Assembly (NCBI GenBank): GCA_947259575.1
Contig: CAMYMU010000024.1
Location: 62,001 to 126,000, forward strand
Reading direction: 5' to 3'
DNA: 64,000 nucleotides
Source: an uncultured Ectothiorhodospiraceae bacterium
GTDB lineage: Bacteria > Pseudomonadota > Gammaproteobacteria > UBA6429 > Thiohalophilaceae
The notes beneath the pieces were generated by a model. That model did not search any database. It was not told where the DNA came from and was given only the letters and a program-made list of their open reading frames with translations. Below, piece after piece: positions 51,789 through 61,388 of this stretch (positions are counted from its first letter, which is position 1; the number at the start of each line of letters is the position of its first letter). The translations under genes and the position numbers were made by a program.

Positions 51789-51809
51789 GTGGTATGAACA
51801 GGAGAAAAC

Positions 51810-52394
51810 ATGGGAAACAAGGGTGAAGCACTAAGACAAAGGATTGTCGCTGCAGCTGATCAGTTATTTTATCAGCAAGGTTATGAAAATACCTCTTTTA
51901 GCGATATCGCTGATACCGTTGGTATTTCGCGCGGCAATTTTTATTATCACTTCAAGACCAAGGATGAAATTCTCAGTGCTGTGATTGAATCCCGGGTCAG
52001 TGATATTGAGGACATGCTCAATCAATGGAGTGAAAAGTATCCCGATCCCAGGCAACGTATCCAGCATTTCATCGAACTGCAGATTCGTCACCAGGATAAT
52101 ATTAAAGAACATGGTTGTCCTATTGGTAGCTTGTGCAATGAGCTGGCAAAGGTCAGTCATGCTTTATTGGAGGATGCCAATGAAATGCTCACAGTCATGC
52201 GTGAGTGGTTAACCGCGCAATTTAAAGAACTAGGTCTTGGCCGAGATTCCAGGCAGATGGCCATGCACTTGCTGGCGCGTGCCCAGGGTAGTGCTCTGAT
52301 CACCAACACATTTGATGATCCTGCTTTTCTTAGACAGGAAGTAAAACGTTTAAAGCAATGGCTAGATGACGTGGCAGCCAAACACATAAATTAA
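51810..52394 (+). CDS. TetR/AcrR family regulator
   Basis: A 194-residue protein with a helix-turn-helix at 30-50 (TSFSDIADTVGISRGNFYYHF) and a ligand domain. EHGCPIGSLCNELAK near 110 holds two Cys and is typical of the YxaF/LmrA or NemR-like subgroup, where Cys can react with electrophiles. It is likely to repress the ene-reductase gene just upstream and be released by electrophiles or reactive chlorine. The start follows AGGAG. Position between the reductase and peroxiredoxin genes supports auto-regulated stress control. Confidence 0.9.
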   Translation: MGNKGEALRQRIVAAADQLFYQQGYENTSFSDIADTVGISRGNFYYHFKTKDEILSAVIESRVSDIEDMLNQWSEKYPDPRQRIQHFIELQIRHQDNIKEHGCPIGSLCNELAKVSHALLEDANEMLTVMREWLTAQFKELGLGRDSRQMAMHLLARAQGSALITNTFDDPAFLRQEVKRLKQWLDDVAAKHIN

Positions 52395-52441
52395 TTAATC
52401 CATAGAACTTACTATTAACAACCAATAAAGGAGTGCCCCTT

Positions 52442-53101
52442 ATGAGCCTATCTGATGAAACACGGCAACTCACTGAGAATTTTATTTCCAGTCAGTCGAC
52501 TGATGACCAGGTCACTATTCAACAGGCATTTGAAGACATCATGAATGCTGATTTTGGTAGTAAGGCTTTGAGAGAAGGGGATAATGCCACTGATTTTCGC
52601 TTACCAAATGCTAAAGGTGGTGAAACGCAATTATCAGACCTGCTAAAACAAGGTCCGGTGGTGATCAACTTTTATCGTGGTGGTTGGTGTCCTTACTGCA
52701 ACCTTGAGTTTAAGGCTCTGTGCGATGCGATGCCAAAAATCCAGGAGTTAGGTGCAACACTGATTGGTGTCTCACCTGAGCTACCAGATAACTCGATGAC
52801 TACAGTTGAAAAACTCAATCTAAACTTTGAAGTGTTAAGTGATGTTGGCAATAAGATTGCCCGTGACTATGGTATTGTGATGGATGTACCTGAAAATATG
52901 CGCCCTTTGTATTTGAAGTGGGGCCTGGATGTGCCGACTGTCAATGGCGATGATAGCTGGGAATTACCGATTCCTGCGACTTATGTGATTGATAGCGATG
53001 GTAAAATCAACTTTGCGTATATTAATAAAAATTACACAGAGCGTTGTGAGCCAGACGATGTTCTAGCCGCGTTAAATAAACTAACCGCAGCAGCCTTATA
53101 A
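52442..53101 (+). CDS. AhpC/TSA-type peroxiredoxin
   Basis: The ATG at 52442 is preceded by AGGAG eight bases away. A thioredoxin-fold domain (from about residue 45) carries FYRGGWCPYCNLEFKAL, where the first Cys is the peroxidatic residue and the second two residues on is unusual for a standard 2-Cys enzyme and nearer to peroxiredoxin-like proteins. It probably reduces peroxides. Grouped with the ene-reductase and TetR genes. Confidence 0.88.
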   Translation: MSLSDETRQLTENFISSQSTDDQVTIQQAFEDIMNADFGSKALREGDNATDFRLPNAKGGETQLSDLLKQGPVVINFYRGGWCPYCNLEFKALCDAMPKIQELGATLIGVSPELPDNSMTTVEKLNLNFEVLSDVGNKIARDYGIVMDVPENMRPLYLKWGLDVPTVNGDDSWELPIPATYVIDSDGKINFAYINKNYTERCEPDDVLAALNKLTAAAL

Positions 53102-53171
53102 GAATTGTAGCGGCCACCTGTTTACTGTATCGATATGTACGGATATTATTGGGTTAGTTAAAGGAACCTAT

Positions 53172-53714
53172 ATGACCATAGCCGAATCTGAACTCAAACT
53201 ATTACTCAAGGCATTAAGCTTTGCTGCGCACAAACACCGCGATCAACGCCGTAAAGATGTTGATGCTTCTCCCTACATTAATCACCCGATTTCTTTGGCC
53301 GGTATTCTTTGTAACGAAGCGCATGTAACCGATGTTAATGTCATTTGTGGTGCGCTACTTCATGATACGGTGGAGGATACTGATACCACACCAGAAGAGC
53401 TGGAAGCCGAGTTTGGAACGGCTATTCGTGATATCGTGATGGATGTCACCGATGATAAGAGTCTGAGTAAAGCTGAGCGCAAACAACTGCAGATCGATCA
53501 TGCTGCGCATGCCTCTGATCAAGCGAAGCTGGTAAAGCTTGCCGATAAGATTACCAATCTACGCGACGTTGCTAATAACCCTCCACCAGCGTGGTCGCAC
53601 CAGCGGTGCCAGGAATACTTCGATTGGGCCAGAAAAGTGATTGATCAGGTGCGTGGTGTGCATCCAGGGCTTGAGAAAATATTTGATGAAGCTTATGCCA
53701 ACCGACCTGATTAA
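53172..53714 (+). CDS. Small alarmone hydrolase (MESH1-like HD domain)
   Basis: A single-domain 180-residue protein of the RelA/SpoT HD hydrolase type. AAHKHRDQRRKDVDASPYINHPI is followed by ALLHDTVEDTDTT (His64-Asp65), then ITNLRDV near 125. No synthetase domain is present. MESH1-like enzymes hydrolyse (p)ppGpp or, in animals, NADPH. Single plus-strand gene in the stress-gene group. Confidence 0.92.
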   Translation: MTIAESELKLLLKALSFAAHKHRDQRRKDVDASPYINHPISLAGILCNEAHVTDVNVICGALLHDTVEDTDTTPEELEAEFGTAIRDIVMDVTDDKSLSKAERKQLQIDHAAHASDQAKLVKLADKITNLRDVANNPPPAWSHQRCQEYFDWARKVIDQVRGVHPGLEKIFDEAYANRPD

Positions 53715-53755
53715 AATAAAAAACGGAGACATATTTATTTTATAGTAGTGGATTT

Positions 53756-54247
53756 ATGCTTTATTTTTCCTATGGATCAAACATGTCATTCAGGCGACTC
53801 AATGCCAGGATTAAAAAATTATCCAGGCTGGGTGTAGCTACTCTTTGTAACCATGATCTTCGTTTTCACAAGGTAAGCCATAATGATGGCAGTGGTAAAT
53901 GTGATATCCTGCAAACTAATGATTCGGAACATTCTGTTATCGGTGTGGTGTATAAGATTGATCCTTTAGAAAGACATATACTGGATAACTATGAGGGTCG
54001 TGGTTGCGGATATGAGGAAAAACAAGTTTGTCTACAAATCGATGGCGAACAACTAACGGCATTTACTTACTTTGCAACACATATTGATGAGACTCTCAAG
54101 CCATTACACTGGTACAAGGAGCATGTGTTAAGAGGTGCGCGTGAAAATGAATTACCTGAACACTATATTAGAAGAATAGAAATGACTACTTCTATCGATG
54201 ATCATGATCTAGAACGCCATACGCGTGAATTAGCGATCTACTTATAA
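53756..54247 (+). CDS. Gamma-glutamylcyclotransferase-like protein
   Basis: The protein opens with LYFSYGSNM, the AIG2/GGCT family motif, and has the catalytic Glu at about residue 80 in NYEGRGCGYEEK. The family makes or removes pyroglutamyl groups from gamma-glutamyl amines or peptides. Length 163 is typical. Substrate unknown. Confidence 0.88.
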   Translation: MLYFSYGSNMSFRRLNARIKKLSRLGVATLCNHDLRFHKVSHNDGSGKCDILQTNDSEHSVIGVVYKIDPLERHILDNYEGRGCGYEEKQVCLQIDGEQLTAFTYFATHIDETLKPLHWYKEHVLRGARENELPEHYIRRIEMTTSIDDHDLERHTRELAIYL

Positions 54248-54294
54248 TCACGATTCCTGGATTCAACTCACGTTCCATCCTCCGATAGATGCGC

Positions 54295-55008
54295 TCAGTT
54301 TATGTTGCTGTCGGCTATAGTATTTAGACTCAGTTGGTAGGCTTCTCGATACAAGTCGGCATGCGGGAATAATTTATACGCATACGCTAGGTATTCAATT
54401 GCCTGTTCAGCACAACATTCGGTTTTACTCAGGCTTATCCCAATTTGGTATGAAAGTTCCGCCGACATAGCATCCTTGTTAGATTGTATAGACATGGTTT
54501 GGATTGTGATTTTCTCATCACCTTTGTTGTCGGTTTTATAAAAAACAAAGTTACGATACTGAACCGGTTGTCTGGCTTCCGCATGTTCATAGATGCTACA
54601 CGGTACTGTGTCATCGTTTTGATCAAGACAAAGCCCGATCCCTCTGTGTAAGGCATGAGCGGGTATGCCTGATGGCGCAGGTATAGAACAGGCGACACCT
54701 TTCATTAAGACTGACTGAACCTGTTGCTTGCTATGTGTATCTATTTGTAAGATGGCTTTTGCATTTACACCACCTTTATATAGGATCTGGTAGTGTTGCC
54801 CATTTGCACGGTAGTCCTGGCAAACATAATCCAGCTTTACCCCAGTAAAATTAGACTGGCAGACTCTTGGTATCCCGTCTTTGATGGCATTTACGGGTAA
54901 GGCCTGCAAACATTCGTCTGCATTGGCAGGAACAACCTGGAACAGGCTGATAAGACTCAGGAGCACAATCATTCTGTACTTATTTAATCGTAATATTAAT
55001 TTGTACAT
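54295..55008 (-). CDS. Exported Cys-rich protein of unknown function
   Basis: A signal peptide (residues 1-30, ending PANADE) precedes a domain with ten Cys residues, including CLQALPVNAIKDGIPRVCQ, CSIPAPSG and a late KTECCAEQ. The Cys pattern suggests disulfides in the periplasm. The C-terminus reads as helical repeats (AIEYLAYAYKLFPHADLYREAY), like a TPR. No family recognised. The ATG at 55008 follows AAAGAAAG. Confidence 0.7.
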   Translation of the reverse strand: MYKLILRLNKYRMIVLLSLISLFQVVPANADECLQALPVNAIKDGIPRVCQSNFTGVKLDYVCQDYRANGQHYQILYKGGVNAKAILQIDTHSKQQVQSVLMKGVACSIPAPSGIPAHALHRGIGLCLDQNDDTVPCSIYEHAEARQPVQYRNFVFYKTDNKGDEKITIQTMSIQSNKDAMSAELSYQIGISLSKTECCAEQAIEYLAYAYKLFPHADLYREAYQLSLNTIADSNIN

Positions 55009-55552
55009 CTTTCTTTCCCATATTGTTAAAACTTACTTGTACCGATGCCCTCCATCCAACCTATAGGCTGTGCAAATTATTTTTGTTCTAAGGTTATATG
55101 AGCAATGATTGTGCCAACGTGAATTCAATGTTAGAGGTATAAATCCCGCTTTTTGTGCACTTATTTGGTGAAGAGGGGCCAATGATGGATCATTCTGGTG
55201 AAAATTAAATGGATATGATGACGTTTCGCTATCAAAGACCACTTTGCTTGATGTGGCCAGGGAAGCGGGTCTGCATACGACGACATACAGGGTACCGCGA
55301 CTATTGAGATGTTCATCAACACCCAATTACCAGCACGTAAGTATGGATCGGAGTCTGCTCGACAGCGGATGGTTTCCAGCGCAGATGTTGAGGATCTCAG
55401 CATCATCATGCCAATGTGTGAGCGTTGCAGGTTTAGTATGGAGGTTGACTCCCTAATTAATACCTTTTTCACTGAAAACGTTGACAGATGTCATTCACTT
55501 TCGCCTGAAAAATGCTAATCTAATTGCGCATCCGTAACAGGGAGGACTTGAT
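55009..55552. other. Intergenic stretch without a supported gene
   Basis: This 544-base gap between the divergent Cys-rich gene and the Mo hydroxylase operon contains several overlapping short frames on both strands, none with a start site, a family match or a length that would support a gene. TTGACA at 55481-55486 has no good -10 at the usual distance. GGAGG at 55540-55544 is the site for the GTG at 55553. It may contain decayed coding sequence. Confidence 0.4.
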
Positions 55553-56020
55553 GTGGTCACGCTGAAGGTTAACGGTAAGACGCATACTCTTGACATTGAT
55601 GGCGATATTCCGCTGCTCTGGGTGTTACGCGAGCAGCTTGGGCTGACGGGTACCAAATATAGTTGTGGCATTGGTCTGTGTGGTTCCTGCACGGTACACA
55701 TAAACGGCCAGGCGGTACGTTCCTGTACTATGCCGATTTCAGCAGTTAAATCTTCCCAGGATATTGTGACAATCGAAGGCCTCTCTGCTGATAATGATCA
55801 CCCCTTGCAACAGGCGTGGAAAGAACTCGATGTGCCTCAATGTGGTTACTGTCAGCCGGGCATGATCATGAGTGCTGCGGCGTTGTTGAATAACAATCCC
55901 AACCCCAGCGATGCGGACATTGATACCCATGTCACCAACATTTGTCGATGTGGCACCTTCAATCGAGTACGGCGTGGTATTCATCTGGCGGCCGACATTA
56001 CTAAGCGGGGGAGGTCATGA
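55553..56020 (+). CDS. 2Fe-2S subunit of a molybdenum hydroxylase (IorA-type)
   Basis: The 155-residue protein has the two [2Fe-2S] motifs of the xanthine oxidase family: plant-ferredoxin type [21 protein letters not shown] near 38-58, and an all-helical C-terminal set CGYCQPGM and CRCGTF near 100-135. It passes electrons from the Mo subunit. It starts with GTG (GGAGG eight bases upstream) and its stop overlaps the next ATG by four bases. No signal peptide, so it would be exported only bound to its Tat partner. Confidence 0.94.
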   Translation: MVTLKVNGKTHTLDIDGDIPLLWVLREQLGLTGTKYSCGIGLCGSCTVHINGQAVRSCTMPISAVKSSQDIVTIEGLSADNDHPLQQAWKELDVPQCGYCQPGMIMSAAALLNNNPNPSDADIDTHVTNICRCGTFNRVRRGIHLAADITKRGRS

Positions 56021-58257
56021 TGAAAAAAGAAACGATTAAAGTTTCACGTCGCGAGTTTCTGATTAGCACCGGTAAAGTGGGCGCGGGCTTCACGCTGGGG
56101 CTTTATCTATCCGGTTGTGGTGATGATATAGCTGACACCGAAAAGGCAAGTAGCGATGCAGCAATAATTCCCGCAGGTCCGGCCACCGAAAAAGTACAGG
56201 TCCCAGAAGTTAATGCCTGGGTAGTGATTCAGCCGGATGATACCGTAACCATCCGTATTGCCCGTTCTGAAATGGGGCAGGGTACCTTGACCGGTCTGGC
56301 ACAAATGGTGGCAGAAGAACTGGAATGTGATTGGTCAAAAGTCACCACAGAATATCCTACCCCTGGCCAGAATATTGCGCGTGGCAATGTATGGCAGAGT
56401 TTCGCGACTGGTGGCAGCCAGGGAATCCGCGGCAGTCATTTGTATGTGCGCAAGGGCGGTGCAGTTGCACGTCATATGTTGATTCAAGCGGCGGCAGAAC
56501 AATGGGGTGTCGAGATGGTAGACTGTAGAGTGGCAAACAGCGTGATCACCCATGTGCCTACTGGCCGTAAAACTACATACGGCAAGGTCGCTGCAGCGGC
56601 AGCTGATTTATTTCCTCCCGAGCATATTGCACTTAAAGATCCGAAAGACTGGAAGCTAATCGGTCAGCCGGTTAAGCGTCTCGATACGGATGACAAACTC
56701 AATGGTAAACAGATCTTTGCTACTGATCTGACATTGCCTGGCATGCTCAATGCCAGTATCAAAGCCTGTCCGGTGTTTGGTGGTAAGTTAAAATCGTTTG
56801 ATGATGCCAAAGTCCGTAGCATGCCGGGTGTACGCAAAGTGGTTGCGGTTGGCGATGACGCCGTTGCAGTGGTGGCGGATACCTGGTGGCAGGCAAACAA
56901 GGCACTGAATACGTTACCCATCACCTGGGATCAAGGTCAGAATGCGAATGTTAGTACTGCCTCCATCGATGAAATGCTGGATGAAGGTTTGACCTCTACC
57001 GACAGAGTGTTTGTGGGCAACCAGAAAGGTGATGCGAATAAGGCATTGAAAGGTGCAAGCAAAGTGATTGAAGCGACGTATCGTTATCCTTTTCAAAATC
57101 ACGCCACCATGGAGCCGATGAATGCCACCGCACTTTGGACCAAAGATAAATGTGAGGTCTGGTGCCCAACACAAAACGGGACGGCGTCATTAAATGCAGC
57201 AGCCGATGCGGCCGGTTTACCGGTTAGCCAATGTGATGTCTATAAAATTCACTTAGGGGGTGGATTTGGTCGTCGTGGTGCATTTCAAGATTATGTAACG
57301 CAGGCAGTTAAGATTGCCAAGCAGTTACCGGGTACCCCGGTCAAATTGCTCTGGACGCGCGAAGAAGATATGGCGCATGGTCATTATCATCCTATTACCA
57401 AGTGCAAACTTCGCGGTGGTCTAGACAAACAAGGTAACTTAACCGGTTTGCATGTACGCATTTCGGGTCAATCAATTCTGGCCGGAGTGAATCCCGGCTG
57501 GATGAGCAATGGTGCCGATATGTTTACTTTCCAGGGGATGTTACCGGAAGGGGACCATGCTCTCAGTTATACGGTGCCGAACTTGCTGGTCGATCATGCC
57601 ATGCGTAATCCGCCGATTCCCCCCGGCTTCTGGCGTGGCGTGAATATAAATCAGAATGCTATCTATATGGAATCCTTTATCGATGAACTGGCCCATACCG
57701 CCGGTAAAGATCCCCTGGCATTTCGACAAACATTAATGGCAAAGCATCCCAAGGCATTAGCTGTGCTTAACGCTGTCGCCAAAAAAGTAGAGTGGGGTAA
57801 GCCTGCTGCGAAAGGTGTGCATCGTGGCCTGGCAGTATGTAAAGCGTTTGCCAGTCATGTTGCTGCGTGCGCGGAAGTGTCTGTTGATGAAAACGGACAA
57901 TTGAAGCTGCATCGTATTGTTGCCGCGACTGATCCCGGTTATGCGGTGAATCCACAACAGATCGAAGCACAGGTGGAAGGCTCCTTTGTTTTTGGTTTAT
58001 CCGCCTTACTTTACGGTGAATGCACAATTAAAGGTGGAGCGGTTGAGCAGAGTAATTTTCACAATTATCCCTCCATGTTGATGAAGGTAATGCCCAAGGT
58101 TGAAGTTATTGTGATGCCTTCCGGTGGTTTTTGGGGTGGTATTGGTGAGCCCACCATTGCTGTGGCGGCACCGGCGGTATTGAATGCCATCTTTGCCGCG
58201 ACGGGCAAACGAATACGACGATTCCCATTAAAGGACGTTGATCTGCGGGTCGCATAA
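56017..58257 (+). CDS. Tat-exported molybdopterin hydroxylase large subunit (IorB-type)
   Basis: The N-terminus carries a Tat motif (SRREFL near 10-15) and a hydrophobic region ending LSGC, a lipobox with Cys34, so the enzyme may be a Tat-exported lipoprotein. The rest has the CO-DH/xanthine-dehydrogenase Mo-binding pattern: GGGFGRRG near 410, and [19 protein letters not shown] at the end, where Glu in GxGE is the catalytic base. It resembles isoquinoline 1-oxidoreductase beta and other two-subunit aldehyde oxidases. Substrate unknown. The gene ends three bases before xdhC. Confidence 0.92.
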   Translation: MMKKETIKVSRREFLISTGKVGAGFTLGLYLSGCGDDIADTEKASSDAAIIPAGPATEKVQVPEVNAWVVIQPDDTVTIRIARSEMGQGTLTGLAQMVAEELECDWSKVTTEYPTPGQNIARGNVWQSFATGGSQGIRGSHLYVRKGGAVARHMLIQAAAEQWGVEMVDCRVANSVITHVPTGRKTTYGKVAAAAADLFPPEHIALKDPKDWKLIGQPVKRLDTDDKLNGKQIFATDLTLPGMLNASIKACPVFGGKLKSFDDAKVRSMPGVRKVVAVGDDAVAVVADTWWQANKALNTLPITWDQGQNANVSTASIDEMLDEGLTSTDRVFVGNQKGDANKALKGASKVIEATYRYPFQNHATMEPMNATALWTKDKCEVWCPTQNGTASLNAAADAAGLPVSQCDVYKIHLGGGFGRRGAFQDYVTQAVKIAKQLPGTPVKLLWTREEDMAHGHYHPITKCKLRGGLDKQGNLTGLHVRISGQSILAGVNPGWMSNGADMFTFQGMLPEGDHALSYTVPNLLVDHAMRNPPIPPGFWRGVNINQNAIYMESFIDELAHTAGKDPLAFRQTLMAKHPKALAVLNAVAKKVEWGKPAAKGVHRGLAVCKAFASHVAACAEVSVDENGQLKLHRIVAATDPGYAVNPQQIEAQVEGSFVFGLSALLYGECTIKGGAVEQSNFHNYPSMLMKVMPKVEVIVMPSGGFWGGIGEPTIAVAAPAVLNAIFAATGKRIRRFPLKDVDLRVA

Positions 58258-58260
58258 ACG

Positions 58261-59286
58261 ATGCAAAACTACGGCACTGATCAGAGAGTATTACTAAGGG
58301 CTGTCGAGTGGTTGCAACAGGGCCATGAGGTTATCCTGGTCACCGTCTTAAAGACCTGGGGATCATCGCCGCGTCCACCGGGATCGATCATGATTATGAG
58401 TCGTGATGGTGTTGTGGACGGTTCGGTGTCAGGTGGCTGCGTAGAAGATGATATGCTGCAACGTTATGTTAAGCATCAGCTCAGTGACAGTTATCCTACC
58501 CGAGTTGATTATGGCGTTAATCGTGATGATGCCACACGTTTTGGTTTGCCCTGTGGTGGTCGTCTCGAACTTCTGATTGAACAGCTGCAGTCTGATAGCA
58601 TTAAACAACTTGAGTCATTACTCGATGCGATGAAGCAACATAAGTTAATGGCACGAAACGTCGATTTGCAAACGGGTCAGGTCTCATTGGAAACTGCTAG
58701 TGCAGAACAGGACTTTGTTTATACGAATATCAATGTACGTAAAGTCTTTGGGCCGCAATGGAATATGTTGTTGATTGGTGCAGGCCATCTTTCACAATAT
58801 GTTTCGCAAATGGCCTTAATGCTTGGTTACCGAGTTATTGTCTGTGATCCTCGTGAAGAGTACGCAAGGGAGTGGCAGGTCGAGGGAACGGAATTAACGA
58901 GCATCATGCCTGATGATGCCGTAATTAAATACGCCCAGCAACCACGTAGTATTGTGCTTGCGCTAACCCACGATCCCAAGCTGGATGACATGGCGTTACT
59001 TGATGCATTACAGTCTCCTGCTTTTTATGTGGGGGCGATCGGTTCACAGCGTAATTGTGATTCACGTCGACAACGATTAAACGGCCTGGGGGTTTCAAGT
59101 GTCCAGTTGCAACGTTTACATGCGCCTGTTGGTTTAGCAATCGGCAGTCACACACCACCTGAGATAGCGGTGTCTATTCTTGCTGAAATCACCCAACAAC
59201 GTAATGCGCCTGTTCATATTAATTTGCCGACTCAATCTAATCTAGTCAGTCAGACTGAAAAAAATACGTTAGTAGCCCATGAGTAA
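58261..59286 (+). CDS. XdhC/CoxI family molybdenum cofactor maturation protein
   Basis: A 341-residue XdhC-type protein: SSPRPPGSIMIMSRDGVVDGSVSGGCVEDD at the start (the SGGCVE motif) and a C-terminal Rossmann domain (LLIGAGHLSQYVSQMALMLGYRV, then VGAIGSQRN). XdhC binds sulfurated Mo cofactor and inserts it in the hydroxylase. It overlaps the mocA start by eight bases, so the four genes are an operon. Confidence 0.94.
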   Translation: MQNYGTDQRVLLRAVEWLQQGHEVILVTVLKTWGSSPRPPGSIMIMSRDGVVDGSVSGGCVEDDMLQRYVKHQLSDSYPTRVDYGVNRDDATRFGLPCGGRLELLIEQLQSDSIKQLESLLDAMKQHKLMARNVDLQTGQVSLETASAEQDFVYTNINVRKVFGPQWNMLLIGAGHLSQYVSQMALMLGYRVIVCDPREEYAREWQVEGTELTSIMPDDAVIKYAQQPRSIVLALTHDPKLDDMALLDALQSPAFYVGAIGSQRNCDSRRQRLNGLGVSSVQLQRLHAPVGLAIGSHTPPEIAVSILAEITQQRNAPVHINLPTQSNLVSQTEKNTLVAHE

Positions 59287-59860
59287 CCTACCGATAGGGA
59301 TTTTACTGGCAGCAGGTAAAAGTAACCGGTTTGGTGCGAACAAACTACTTCATCCTGTTGCTGATGGCACGCCTATGTTAATCAAGTCAGCAAAAGCACT
59401 GACAAAAGTGTTACCTGGCTCTGTTGCAGTGATTAACCAGAAATTAGCTTACTATACGACACAACTTGAAGAGTTGGGCATGAAGGTTGTCATTAACAAA
59501 CATGCTGAGTCGGGAATAGGATGTAGCATTGCCTGTGGGATTCGATCCTGTGAACATGCGTCTGAATATTTCTCGGGCTGGCTAATCGCCCTGGCAGACA
59601 TGCCGTATATAAAATCCGACACCATTTCATTGCTTGCGGAAAAAATGCGAGACGGTGCAGATATCGTTGCGCCCGTATATAAATATCAACGCGGACATCC
59701 GGTCGGTTTTAGTCATCGTTATCAGAGTGAATTGATGGCATTAAGTGAAGATGTTGGTGCGCGCGATATTATTAATCGACATCTGGATAAATTAGAACTT
59801 GTGATGGTTAATGATGCTGGGGTAATCAAAGATATCGACCACGCAGGCGAATTGGTCTGA
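59279..59860 (+). CDS. mocA: Molybdenum cofactor cytidylyltransferase
   Basis: A 193-residue MobA-like nucleotidyltransferase: ILLAAGKSNRFGANKLL at 9-25, LADMPYI near 103 (metal site) and GHPVGFS near 140. MocA adds CMP to Mo-molybdopterin to give the cytosine dinucleotide cofactor used by xanthine-oxidase-family enzymes, which agrees with the hydroxylase upstream. Last gene of the operon. Confidence 0.92.
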   Translation: MSNLPIGILLAAGKSNRFGANKLLHPVADGTPMLIKSAKALTKVLPGSVAVINQKLAYYTTQLEELGMKVVINKHAESGIGCSIACGIRSCEHASEYFSGWLIALADMPYIKSDTISLLAEKMRDGADIVAPVYKYQRGHPVGFSHRYQSELMALSEDVGARDIINRHLDKLELVMVNDAGVIKDIDHAGELV

Positions 59861-60026
59861 GCCAGGATAGTTCGGTTGCCTCTGTAAATTTAACTACTTA
59901 ATTGGCGATGAGATGGTGATAGAGGTTTATGTGAGAAGATAAGTGTCTTACGTAGTGTGACCGACTATAATGTTTTCAACCAGTATTTATATTAGGATAT
60001 TCTAAAATATTGCAGAAATTGTAAGG

Positions 60027-60040
60027 TTTATCGTGATAAA
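60027..60040. promoter_or_regulatory. Palindrome upstream of the sheath gene
   Basis: TTTATCGTGATAAA is a perfect 6-bp inverted repeat with a 2-base centre, 33 bases before the ATG at 60074. It could be an operator. The 213-base gap before the gene is AT-rich and holds no other signal I can name. Confidence 0.35.
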
Positions 60041-60073
60041 TAAGAATAATTCGGCTAATCGGTGGGGCGGCCA

Positions 60074-61207
60074 ATGGTAACGACAAGCTATCCAGGTGTG
60101 TATGTCGAAGAGTTATCAAGCGGGGTGCGGCCGATTGAAGGTGTCAGCACATCGACGGCGGCCTTTGTCGGTGAGACAGAAAAAGGGCCGCTTGATCGTG
60201 CCTTGATGGTTAGCCGTTATTCTGATTTTGAGGCCGAATACGGTAAGCCACTAAAAGCGCGCTGGTTGTCCTATGCTGTACAGCAATTCTTTGACAACGG
60301 CGGAACCCGTCTTTACATCGCACGTGTCGCACCGCAGAAAGAGATCATGCCTAATGATGCTGATTATCAAAAGGCATTTGTTTTACTGGATGCGGTTCCT
60401 GACATCAATATCATTGCAGTACCGGGTAGGGGCTCCCATGCTATGGTCAATTTTGGTGCTGATTATTGCGAGCGCCGTGGGGATTGTATTTTTATCGGTG
60501 ATATGGATTTATCAGTGGATACCCCGGCTAAAGCAGAGCACTTCGTTGGTGGGTTGCATACAACCAGTTCACATGCGGCGGTCTATTTTCCATGGTTACG
60601 TTTGAAGAGCCCGACTCGCACTTCTCTTGCCCCTCTTTTTGTTCCTCCTTCCGGCGGGGTAGCGGGACTTTATGCGCGCACCGATGCGACACGCGGTGTC
60701 TGGAAACCACCTGCGGGTACGCAAGCCACCATTAAAGGTGCTATCGAGCTAACGGCCACAGTTTCTGATCAAGAACAAAACCTGCTTAATCCCTTTGGGG
60801 TTAACGTCATTCGGGAGATGCCTGGCTCCGGTATCGTTGTATGGGGTTCGCGTACCCTGGCCACACAGACACAAGCAGAGTTTCGTTATGTCTCTGTACG
60901 GCGTATGGCGATTTACCTGAAAGAGAGTATCGATAAGTGGATCCAATGGGCGGTTTTTGAACCAAATGATGCCAACTTGTGGCAACAGCTAAGACTTAAC
61001 ATTGGTTATTTTATGGCTGCGCAATTTCGTGAAGGTGCCTTTGCCGGACAAAAGGCGGATCAGGCTTATTTTGTAAAGTGTGATCAGGAGACAACCACGC
61101 AAACTGACATAGAACACGGCATTGTCAATGTTCAGGTGGGGTTCGCACCGTTAAAGCCTGCTGAGTTTGTCGTGCTTAGCTTTACGCAACGTGCCGGTCA
61201 AGTCTAA
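60074..61207 (+). CDS. Contractile tail sheath-like protein (orphan)
   Basis: The N-terminus MVTTSYPGVYVEELSSGVRPIEGVSTSTAAFVG and the middle DNGGTRLYIARV match phage and extracellular-contractile-system sheath subunits; the C-terminal QTDIEHGIVNVQVGFAPLKPAEFVVLSF is the sheath C-terminal domain. Length 377 is at the small end for a sheath. The ATG at 60074 is preceded by GGTGGGGCGG. No tube, baseplate, spike, ATPase or terminase gene is nearby, so it is isolated from any contractile system in this window. It may be a relic, a repurposed protein, or a part of a dispersed system. Confidence 0.88.
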   Translation: MVTTSYPGVYVEELSSGVRPIEGVSTSTAAFVGETEKGPLDRALMVSRYSDFEAEYGKPLKARWLSYAVQQFFDNGGTRLYIARVAPQKEIMPNDADYQKAFVLLDAVPDINIIAVPGRGSHAMVNFGADYCERRGDCIFIGDMDLSVDTPAKAEHFVGGLHTTSSHAAVYFPWLRLKSPTRTSLAPLFVPPSGGVAGLYARTDATRGVWKPPAGTQATIKGAIELTATVSDQEQNLLNPFGVNVIREMPGSGIVVWGSRTLATQTQAEFRYVSVRRMAIYLKESIDKWIQWAVFEPNDANLWQQLRLNIGYFMAAQFREGAFAGQKADQAYFVKCDQETTTQTDIEHGIVNVQVGFAPLKPAEFVVLSFTQRAGQV

Positions 61208-61211
61208 CTCA

Positions 61212-61227
61212 CTTCGTGTAAACGAAG
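61212..61227. terminator. Small hairpin after the sheath gene
   Basis: CTTCGT-GTAA-ACGAAG is a perfect 6-bp stem with a tetraloop, a few bases after the sheath stop. It lacks a T-tract, so its role as terminator is uncertain. Confidence 0.3.
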
Positions 61228-61388
61228 CTGTGATACTTAGTGATTAATAATCTCAAATATATTAGAAGATAACAGCCTGCCGTTATTAATAAGTTACACT
61301 CGATAATGATAGTTTATGACGGTTAGCGGTGTTTTGTCTTCTTACTAGCAAGCATACTGGTTTTATAGTTGTTTTTTAGTGGAGTTGG

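Noticed and set aside
55033-55518. Short open frames on both strands in the 55 kb gap
   Set aside because: They overlap each other and lack start sites, family patterns and compositional support.
55481-55520. Sigma-70 promoter of the Mo hydroxylase operon (TTGACA, then TAATCT)
   Set aside because: The spacing between the elements is about 28 bases, too long for a normal promoter.
60074-61207. Prophage or tail cluster around the sheath gene
   Set aside because: Neighbours are housekeeping or metabolic genes (mocA, yajD, arfB); no other phage gene was recognised.
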